This document shows positions 55,656 to 64,000 of a stretch of DNA of 64,000 nucleotides, piece by piece. Below the pieces are notes generated by a model. That model was not told the origin of the DNA. It did not search any database and was given only the letters and a program-made list of their open reading frames with translations. The first letter of the stretch is position 1. The number at the start of each line of letters is the position of its first letter. Both the position numbers and the translations under genes were made by a program. The stretch comes from Conchocele bisecta (taxonomy: Eukaryota > Mollusca > Bivalvia > Lucinida > Thyasiridae), in contig CM055274.1 in NCBI GenBank assembly GCA_029237695.1, forward strand, positions 65,097,484-65,161,483, in the 5' to 3' direction.

Positions 55656-56456
55656 TTTAAATGTTTAAACTATACGGTTTACTAAATTTTGACCTACATA
55701 CAACATGCACTTCGGTTGATCACATTTTTTTAATGGGTCAAATTGTAGCCGTAGATAACATATCGGAGGCAAATTATTTTAGCTACAAAAATCCCACATG
55801 GGGGAGGGGTGGTTATTGATGGCTCAAGGTCTATATGGGTGGGGGTAGATTTGTAAATTTGGAGGTTGTTGCCTAATCCAAGATGGCCGCAGTGGAAAAG
55901 TAAGTCAAATTCTTAAAAACAAAATCTTCTCACGGACTGCCAGACAGAGTGCAACGAAACTTGACAGGAATAAAAATGGGCGTGGCCCGGGGATCAACTG
56001 TGGTCAAATTTCACATTTGACCGAATATGGTCATGTCATATATTAAATCGAAGGTATCAAGGAGACAGTTAGTCTGGAGAATTTTTTCGTCACAATCGGA
56101 TTATTAGGTCATCCAAGATGGCCGCCTAAAGGTTGTAAGGTCCTATAAAAAATACTTTAGTAAGATGCTTAATTTCAAAATATTGGGTTAGTCGCCTTCA
56201 GAGGTGGTAGATCTTGTGATTTAGGTTATTATATTTTTTATTTGCTTATATTTTCCTAATGCGTCTATGCGTCCATGCACCTCTTGAAATTTTACTACAT
56301 GTATCTTCTGTACACGAAGCATAGTCGTAGGGGGGGGGGGGGGGGTGGGGGGGGGGGGGGGGGGGTTAATGTGGCATTGGTCTGTTTCAACTTTGTTTTG
56401 TGAATTTTGAAGGAAAATAGTGAAATGTTGGTATACTCAGCAATATTCTAATTGTT
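55656..56456. repeat. Family J-like body and poly-G tract
   Basis: 55860-56150 is diverged family J body (CCAAGATGGCCGC, ATGGGCGTGGCCCGGGG). 56330-56365 is 16 G, one T and 19 G. No gene is seen. Confidence 0.6.
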
Positions 56457-56690
56457 TATGCCCCCCAGTCTCAGTAGAGCCGGAGGTATATAGTGTTTGG
56501 ATTGTGTGTCCGTCCGTCCGTCTGTCAGTCTGTGTGTCCGGCACATTAAGAATTTCGCCGGAGTTTCTCAATTATGTCATATTAACTCCTATAACTCTTG
56601 AAGGATTGCTTAAATATTTCAACACAGGACAAATGCCACACATCCATGCTGCCTTCATATGACCTTCACAACTTTGAACTTTGAACCTGC
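56457..56690 (+). mobile_element. Family E element, short copy
   Basis: The head TATGCCCCCCAGTCTCAGTA with GAGCCGGAGGTATA is followed by a CCGT tract and one unit of CACATTAAGAATTTCGCCGG. 56691-57354 shows no further repeat or gene. Confidence 0.65.
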
Positions 56691-57354
56691 ATATCCCCAG
56701 TCGAGCCTGCACATCCACTCAGTCTGATCATGACCTATTATAGTGAGGCTTTAAATTGCTTTACTCCATCATACTCGACTACCTAGTCAGTCTTGACGCT
56801 TCCTTAATATTAAAGATTTCTACAAGGCTCCAGGATATAGATAAAAAAATAATTACACACATGCAGTTTGTTTTGCTTCTATTTATGTGTGAATTTGCTT
56901 GAAGACCTTTCATACCCATGTACTTCTCCCGATTCACAATTATATGGCATTTTGATGTACATAATCAGCAGAAATGTGCCCCAATGTGGAGTCTAGCTGT
57001 TGGCCAATTTGAACCCAATTCCATGTTACCCCACATGCACGCTGGGTATGCCCTAGATATAACCAGTGGTCATGTACTGGCTGTTCTCAGGTGCATAGCT
57101 ACATTAAGGTCCTGCACATGATGCAGGACTGCAGGATATTTAAGAAATGTTGTGTATACTATACTATATTGCTAGAAATGGTGAAAGTTTTACGCCTATA
57201 AAGTGCTTTAATATATGTTAAGAGTGCACCATTTGTGATCCAGTTTTCCAAAACTTTCTAGGGGTGTATGCCCCTATGCCTTCCTACCCATATAATTCTC
57301 CATTCTTATTGACTGAGTACCAACTGCTATAATATCTTGCCAAAAAAAAAGATT

Positions 57355-58150
57355 TGTATAGAACTGTTTTAAATAAAACCGGTACATATTATGTTTTACC
57401 GCAGCGGGCGGGCGGCGGACAGAAAACTGCATAGTTTGTGTACACAACTCCTCTGAAACCGTTCAGTCAATCGATCTGAAACTATACACACGTTCTCTAC
57501 ACATACTGAAGATGTGCACCTTGGTGTTTTTATTCCGAAATTATGTTTTTCAACAAAAATATCACCTTTTTAACTTGGCCATTTTTTCGAAATGTTTGTA
57601 TACAATTCTATATAGAGTACAGAGTTTGTGTACACAACTCCTCTGAAACCGTTCAGTCAATCGATCTGAAACTATACACACGTTCTCTACACATACTGAA
57701 GATGTGCACCTTGGTGTTTTTATTCCGAAATTATGTTTTTCAACAAAAATATCACCTTTTTAACTTGGCCATTTTTTCGAAATGTTTGTATACAATTCTA
57801 TATAGAGTACAGAGTTTGTGTACACAACTCCTCTGAAACCGTTCAGTCAATCGATCTGAGACTATACACACATCTTCGACACATATTGAAGATGTGCACC
57901 TTGGTGTTTTTATGCCGAAAATATGTTTTTCAACAAAAATATCACCTTTTTAACTTAGCCATTTTTTCTACATTTTTGTATTCAATTCTATATAGGGTAC
58001 AGTTTGTGTACACAACTGCTCTGAAACCATTCAGTCAATCGATCTGAAACTATACACATGTCTTCTACACATATTGGAGATGTGCATCTTGGTGTTTTTA
58101 TGCCGAAATTTATTTTTTTAACATAATTTTTGTATTCAATTCTATATACA
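57355..58150 (+). mobile_element. Family F element, four 190-bp units
   Basis: A head with AGAACTGTTTTAAATAAAAC and GGGC repeats is followed by units starting GTTTGTGTACACAACTCCTC at 57434, 57624, 57814 and 58002. The first two 190-bp units are identical by eye. The third and fourth diverge. Confidence 0.85.
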
Positions 58151-59077
58151 TTTAATTTCTACTTTGCACATCACTACCTAAATTAGTACCACCCCCCATG
58201 TTTGCAGACATCTACTAGAAAAGAAGGCAATTTTGTTGAATATACTGGGTAAATTTTAGAATAAATAAAGAAACATTATTTGACACGATCCCCGATATCG
58301 CTTATTTCCAGGTTTCCTTTTAAACTAAATTTATCTTACATTGAAAAACAAAACAAAAGGCATATTTATATATTTACAACGAAAAATCTTTTGCACTGAC
58401 CGTGCAGTTCGGGACACTTCTTGGCATTGTATGGCTTATGCAGCTACAAATGTCTTCCTCGCCCTGTGTGATGGGAGGCAGAGGGCATATGGCATACACT
58501 GGAAATTAGACTGCAAACATATTCAGTTGCAGGTGCGCCGGAAGCATGATAAGATTGGTCTGGGGGTCATGGATTATCTCCCCCTTTTTGACTTGGAATT
58601 TGGCAATTTTGCCTTGTAAGTCGTAAAATTTTTAAACCCTGCTAGCTACACACCTGAAACTTGGTATGTAGTTTCCTTATGATGAGTAGATGTTCAAAGT
58701 TTATTTCGATTTTTCATTCGACCCCGGGGTCATGGATTATCTCCCCCTTTTCGACTTAGAATTTGGAAATTTTGCCTTGTAACTCGTAAAACTTTTAAAC
58801 CCTAATAGCTACAGACCTGAAACTTGGTATGTAGCTTCCTTATGATGAGTAGATGCGTAAAGTTTATTTCTATATTTGATTCTACCCCCGGGTCATGGAT
58901 TATCTCCCCTTTTGTACTTAGAATTTTGCCTTGTTTATTATCAAGCAGTATGTGGGGCATCCGTGTTCTCTGAACACATTTTCTAGTTTACTTTGTAATG
59001 GGGATAATAATTTCAGGTGAGCGATACACGCCCATTTGTGCCTCTTGTTTGTTTGAGATGTTCGTCACTGATTTTTT
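58151..59077 (+). repeat. Family L: two-to-three unit repeat
   Basis: Units with GGATTATCTCCCCCTTTT, CCTTGTAA(G/C)TCGTAAAA and CTGAAACTTGGTATGTAG start near 58565, 58730 and 58890. The tail (GTGTTCTCTGAACACATTTT then CTAGTTT, in adjacent blocks) matches that of family C although the body differs. A 92-codon frame at 58341-58619 overlaps the repeat and resembles nothing known. Confidence 0.6.
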
Positions 59078-60236
59078 AGCTCACCTGAGCGAAGCTCATG
59101 TGAGCTATTGTTACCGCAATGTGTCCGTCGTCGTCCGTCGTCCGTCGTCCGTCGTCGTCGTCGTCCGTGAACATTTTCAAACGTCTTCTCCTTGGTAACC
59201 ATTGGGCCTATGGTCACCAAACTTCATGGATTACAAAATTGTTAAAATGACGTCATTACGTAATCCAAGATGGCCGCCGTCTAAAAATAGCACAAATTCT
59301 TAAAAAATCTTCTTCTCAAGAACCGCCAACCGGATTTCGACAAAACTTGGTAGGAATGATTGATGTACATTGCTCTTTCAAAGTTGTGAAAATGGTGACC
59401 CCGGGGTCAAAAATGGGCGTGGCCCGTGTGGTCAAATTGGGGTCAAATTTTATTTTTGACCGAATATGGTCATGTCATATATCAAATTGAAGGTATCAAT
59501 GAGGCGATCACTCTGGTGCATTTTCTGTCGAAATCGGATTGTTATGTCGTCCAAGATGGCCGCCGAAAGGTCAAAAGGTCGTTCTTTTATTAGAGATTTA
59601 AAAATTCTTCTTCACATGAACCGCTTGGCCCATGGTAGCCAAACTTAAAAGTTATGGTCCATGTGTGAAGCCTTTCAGATTTGTTAAAATGGAGGTCATC
59701 GCTAATCCAAGATGGCCGCCATCTAAAAATAGCATAAATTCTTAAAAAATCTTCTTCTCATGAACCGCTAGCCGGATTTCGACGAAACTTGGTAGGAATG
59801 ATCGATGTACAATGCTCTTTCAAAGTTGTTAAAATGGTGACCCCGGGGTCAAAAATGGGTCGTGGCCCGTGGGATAAATTGGGGTCAAATTTTATTTTTG
59901 GCTGAATATGGTCATGTCATATATCAAATTGAAGGTATCAATGAGGCGATCACTCTGGTGCAATATTTGTCGGAATCGGATGATTATGTCATCCATGATG
60001 GCCACCAAAAGGTCCATTTATTCAAGATTTTTAACGTCTTTTTCTCCGGAACCACATGGCCGATGCTGGGTGAAGCCTTTTCAGATTTTGTAAAATGAGA
60101 GTCATCTCTTAATCCAAGATGACCGCCATCTAAAAATAGCACCATTTTTTTAAAACACATGAACTCAATGTCACATTCTCCTCTGGTGTTCATGGAGTCA
60201 GGTGAGCGAATTAGGGCCATCATGGCCCTCTTGTTT
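59078..60236 (+). mobile_element. Family J element, full length
   Basis: The head AGCTCACCTGAGCGAAGCTC with ATGTGAGCT forms a palindrome, followed by (CGTCGTC)n at about 59125-59165. Body units each contain ATCCAAGATGGCCGCC and CCCCGGGGTCAAAAATGGG. The tail is GGGCCATCATGGCCC then CTTGTTT. Confidence 0.85.
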
Positions 60237-60354
60237 CAAGTTGCCAGATGCATATATGTTCTATAAAGTTACTATAACCTCTTTAGACACGAAACACCAC
60301 CAGATTTTTGGATTTAACATATCTTTGCATTTTTGTTTTTTTAAATCCCTGATA

Positions 60355-60878
60355 TTGGTTTGGCGAAAGCCGGGTGTACAGGCAGGCGGACGGTGGCATC
60401 CACAATGTTAAGTTTTTGTGTGTATGTCCATTTTTCGGTTACTGTACCAGGGATGGGGTTAGAACACCTGACTTCCAATCCGGAGGTTGTGGGTTCAAAC
60501 CTCACCTTAGGCATCAAAAATATGGGTGCCCACCACATACCACTATCCAACATGTGATCTTTTTGTGACGACCTATTTTTCGGTGTAATTTACAACTGTA
60601 AGTTTTTGTGTTTAGATCCATTTCTGACTTTCTGTACCACCTTGTACCACCATACTTGCACAGCTTCATAACCAACGGGTGACCACCACATACCGCTATC
60701 CATCATCTGACCTTATTTTTACCTTTACCTATTTTTTCTGCGTAATCAATTTTCAATGTTAAGTTTTCATGTTTTGGTCCATTTCTCTGTTACTGTACCA
60801 CGTAGAACCACCATACTTGCACAGCTTCATAACCAACGGGTGACCACCACATACCACTATCCAACATATGGCCTTTTT
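60355..60878 (+). mobile_element. Family H element, left part
   Basis: It begins within the head (GGCGAAAGCCGGG) and carries diverged body units (CACAGCTTCATAACCAACGG, CCACCACATACC(A/G)CTATCCA). It is cut at 60878 by two family A elements and resumes at 63161. Confidence 0.65.
60448..60515 (+). repeat. tRNA-Gly-like insertion in family H
   Basis: GGGGTTAGAACACC (A-box-like), CTTCCAA (anticodon loop of Gly-TCC type) and GTGGGTTCAAACCTCAC (B box in a 5-bp T-stem) occur in tRNA order and spacing and replace part of the family H body. The acceptor ends do not pair, so it is a tRNA-derived relic or SINE head. Confidence 0.5.
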
Positions 60879-62024
60879 ATACCCACCCCCCCCCCCACAC
60901 CCCCCCCCCGCAATGAGTTGTGGCAATGAGTTGTGGGGGGGTATACTGGAGTCAGGTTGTCCGTCCGTCCGTCCGTCCGTCCATAAATTAACAACATCAG
61001 AGAAATATTGTTATAACTTCTATTTCCTTCATCTAAAATGCTTAATATTTCACACATGCATTCCTGTAAGGCTCTACTACCATGCTGTGCAAAATCCACG
61101 ACCGTCCAACCCCCGCTGATCCCAAGGTCAAGGTCAAATACTTAATCTCTTTACAAAACTTAACATCAGAGAAATATTGTTATAACTTCTATTTTCTTCA
61201 TACAAAATGCTTAATATTTCACACATGCATTCCTGTAAGGCTCTACTACCATGCTGTGCCAAATCCACGACCGTCCAACCCCCGCTGATCCCAAGGTCAA
61301 GGTCAAATACTTAGTCTCTTTACAAAACTTAACATCAGAGAAATATTGTTATAACTTCTATTTTCTTCATACAAAATGCTTAATATTTCACACATGCATT
61401 CCTGTAAGGCTCTACTACCATGCTGTGCCAAATCCACGACCGTCCAACCCCCGCAGATCCCAAGGTCAAGGTCAAATACTTAGTCTCTTTACAAAACTTA
61501 TCGTCAGAGAAATAAGTTATAACTTCTATTTCCTTCATTGAAAATTCTTAATATTTCACTTGTGCATTCCTCCAAGGTTGTACTATCATGCTGTGACAAA
61601 TCTACGACCGTCCAACCCCCGCTGATCCCAAAGTCACTTAGTCTCTTTACAAAACTAAACATCAAAGAAATATGTTATACTTCTATTTCTTTCATAGAAA
61701 ATTCTTAATATTTCATGCATGCATTCCTCTAAGGCTCTACTATCATGCTGTGACAAATTCCCGCTGATCTCGAGGTCAAGCTCACATACTTAGTCTCTTT
61801 ACAAAACTTAACATAAGAGAAATTGGTTGTAACTTCTATTTCCTTGCTCAGATCTGCTTCACATTTCACGCACGCATTGCTCCAATGGACCTCTACCACC
61901 CTGTGACAAATTCAAGTTCATTCCGCTCACAAGCCCACACACTTGGACATATTTACATATTTCAGGGGTACCTGGGCCCACGCGGGGGGTATTCCGTAAG
62001 CCTCGCTTACTGACCAATCTAGTT
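60879..62024 (+). mobile_element. Family A element
   Basis: The head has ATACCCACC, C runs and GGGGGGGTATACTGGAGTCA, a CCGT tract at 60959-60982, four regular 169-bp units, then diverged units with a CTTGTGCATTCCTC variant. The tail has a GTAAGCctcGCTTAC hairpin and ends CTAGTTT. Confidence 0.85.
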
Positions 62025-62026
62025 TT

Positions 62027-63160
62027 ATACCCCCCGCAACGAGTTGTGGCGGGGTATACTGGAGTCATGTTGTCCATCCGTCCGTCCGTCTGTAAACTTA
62101 ACATCAGAGAAATATTGTTATAACTTCTATTTCCTTCATCTAAAATGCTTAATATTTCACACATGCATTCCTGTAAGGCTCTACTACCATGCTGTGCCAA
62201 ATCCACGACCGTCCAACCCCCGCTGATCCCAAGGTCAAGGTCAAATACTTAGTCTCTTTACAAAACTTAACATCAGAGAAATATTGTTATAACTTTTATT
62301 TCGTTCATCTAAAATGCTTAATATTTCACATATGCATTCCTGTAAGGCTCTACTACCATGCTGTGCCAAATCCATGACCATCCAACCCCCGCTGATCCCA
62401 AGGTCAAGGTCAAATACTTGGTCTCTTTACAAAACTTAACATCAGAGAAATGTTATAACTTCCATTTCCTTCATCTAAAATGCTTAATATTTCACACATG
62501 CATTCCTGTAAGGCTCTACTACCATGCTGTGCCAAAATCCATGACCGTCTCCAACCCCCGCTGATCCCAAGGTCAAGGTCAAATACTTAGTCTCTTTACA
62601 AAACTTAACATCAGAGAAATAAGTTATAACTTCTTAATTGAAAATTCTTAATATTTCACTTGTGCATTCCTCTAAGGTTGTACTATCATGCTGTGACAGA
62701 TCTATGACCGTCCAACCCGCGCTGATCCCAAGGTCAAGGTCACATACTTTGTCTCTTTACAAAACTTAACATCAGAGAAATATGTTTTAACTTCTATTTC
62801 TTTCATCGAAAATTCTTAATATTTCACTTGTGGATTCCTCTAAGGCTCTACTATCATGCTGTGACAAATTCCCGCTGATCTCGAGGTCAAGGTCACATAC
62901 TTAATCTCTTTACAAAACTTAACATCTGAGAAATTGGTTATAACTTCTATTTACTTGCTCGGATCTGCTTCATATTTCACACACGCATTGCTCCAATGGA
63001 CCTCTACCACCCTGTGACAAATTCACATTCATGCCGCTCCCACTAAGCCCAGAGTCATGGTCACAAGCCCACACACTTGGACAATTTTACATATTTTAGG
63101 GGTACCTGGGCCCACGCGGGGGGTATTCCGTAAGCCTCGCTTACTGACCAATCTAGTTTT
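62027..63160 (+). mobile_element. Family A element, second copy head to tail
   Basis: It starts TATACCCCCCGCAACGAGTT directly after the tail of the first copy, has the same order of regular then diverged units, and an identical tail ending CTAGTTT. Confidence 0.85.
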
Positions 63161-63874
63161 TTTTTACCTTCTCCTATTTCTTCTATGTAATTTACTTAGC
63201 AATTTTCAACATTATGTTTTTGCGTTTAGATCCATTCCTGACTTTCTGTACCACCTTGTACCACCATACTTGCACAGCTTCATAACCAACGGGTGACCAC
63301 CACATACCGCTATCCAACATCTGACCTTATTTTACCTTTACCTATTTTTTCCCAATAATCAACTTATCCATTTTGAATGTTAAATTGGACAGCACTCGTC
63401 AGACAACACAGATGTTCACTCATATCTTGTACTAATACATGTATGCCAGCCTGCAACTGCATGTAGGTTTTCTCATACACTGGCTTCTTTTACCATCTTA
63501 GGCCACTGACAGTTGTCGCTTTCAATCGTGGTCATAATAACATAAATAGCCAATTGTCTTGTTATCCAATTGTCTATGCCTTGAAGAAAACCCGACCTTC
63601 GTGGCTTTGCCTCGTCTCTTATTCGCTTTCTGCATCACCTAGTACCACCAGACTTGCACAGCTTCATAACCAATGGGTGCCCACCACATACCACTATTCA
63701 TCATGTAACCTTTTCAGTTTCAATGTTAAATCAGACAACAATAACATTAATAGCCAATTATCTGTTATCCAATTGTCTATGCCTTGAAGAAAACCCGGCC
63801 TTTGTGGCTTTGCCTAGTCTCTTGTTTTTTATGGCCTAATGTGAAACATTGGAAGCGAAATGAATGTGTTACAG
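63161..63874 (+). mobile_element. Family H element, right part, then splice acceptor
   Basis: Family H body resumes (TTACCTTCTCCTATTTCTTC, GTACCACCATACTTGCACAG) with two GAAAACCC(G/C)... GTGGCTTTGCCT(C/A)GTCTCTTGTTT-like tail copies, near 63590 and 63800. The tract GTGTTACAG at 63866-63874 is the acceptor of the next exon. Confidence 0.6.
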
Positions 63875-64000
63875 GTATAATGGAGCAGGCGTCCAGTCTA
63901 TCGTATGAGTGTGCCTCAATCTGCAGCTTCTGTAGCCGTATGAAACGCGGCCGTATCTATGCGTGTGCCCGCCGGGAAGGCTACAATGTGCTGGCTCTCG
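63875..64000 (+). CDS. ttcA-like: TtcA-like PP-loop protein, exon 4 (CxxC), runs off the window
   Basis: GT at 63875-63876 completes a Cys codon with T 33909, followed by 41 codons to the window edge. It contains ICSFCSRMKRGRIY and ARREGYNVLAL. In bacterial TtcA the C-x2-C pair in the equivalent C-S-x-C-S-R-x-x-R-G motif, with a later Cys, holds a [4Fe-4S] cluster needed for sulfur transfer to cytidine 32 of tRNA. Cytosolic CTU1 has a different Cys pattern, so TtcA is the better assignment. The conserved continuation (G-x-H-x-D-D) and the third Cys should lie just beyond the right edge. Confidence 0.93.

Larger units (their letters stand above)
33910..63874 (+). other. Intron between exons 3 and 4 (~30.0 kb)
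   Basis: It is bounded by T|GTAAGT and GTGTTACAG|GT. Joining the two exons gives an uninterrupted TtcA-type reading (PYFYESQ-C-IMEQA), so no exon is missing between them. The intron is almost wholly transposon and satellite-type sequence. Confidence 0.88.

Noticed and set aside
58341..58619. 92-codon frame as a gene
   Set aside because: Its second half is the family L repeat unit and the first half resembles nothing. There are no supporting signals.

Overview
The window is eukaryotic, almost certainly from a bivalve mollusc. The basis is GT-AG introns tens of kilobases long, few coding exons, and many copies of short elements built from a palindromic head, a CCGT/GTCC microsatellite and a core of about 150-190 bp tandem units. 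That layout is the one described for bivalve 'pearl' elements and other Helentron-associated elements (HINEs, e.g. Drosophila DINE-1). The species cannot be named from the sequence alone.

One host gene runs through the whole window on the + strand: a PP-loop ATPase of the TtcA family (tRNA 2-thiocytidine synthase type). Four coding exons are visible: 3439-4977 (likely ATG at 3451), 31051-31173 (PP-loop SGGKDS), 33792-33909, and 63875 past the right edge (CxxC motif). Phases are compatible at every junction (0, 0, 1). Introns of about 26.1, 2.6 and 30.0 kb hold nearly everything else. The first visible exon encodes a long non-conserved extension with a 9-residue coding minisatellite. The intron after the PP-loop exon is mostly a 24-bp minisatellite that looks like a tandem amplification of the exon/intron junction itself, so the splice donor is copied many times.

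Region by region. 1-3438: upstream DNA with two MITEs and old degenerate repeats. 4978-31050 (first intron): TTAA-flanked MITEs, element arrays (6.8-9.0 kb and 10.7-15.0 kb), a broken antisense copy of a CXC-tailed invertebrate protein family (17.8-22.1 kb), a broken antisense hAT transposase with its introns still visible (22.7-25.6 kb), and an unexplained divergent ORF pair including a small intact zinc-finger ORF (26.8-28.0 kb). 31174-33791: the splice-donor minisatellite. 33910-63874 (third intron): a densely nested stack of at least nine HINE-like families plus TIR elements.

I label the repeat families by letter: A (CCCCCCGCAACGAG head), B (CCCCTCGCCGATAGG head), C (GCCCCACCACGATAG head), D (AGCTCGCCTGCACGAAG head), E (TATGCCCTCGGTCTCGG head), F (ACGACCGTTTT head, 190-bp units), G (TATCCCCCGGACTCCG head), H (GCCAGGTTTTTTGG head), J (AGCTCACCTGAGCGAAGC head), K (TACGCCCGTTTGAAAA head) and L (58.6-59.0 kb). 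Several end in a short hairpin followed by CTAG or CTTG and then TTT, and cores of A-D (and part of H) carry AGGTCAAGGTCA. Some stretches look like poorly polished long-read sequence, so frameshifts in the broken genes should be read with care.
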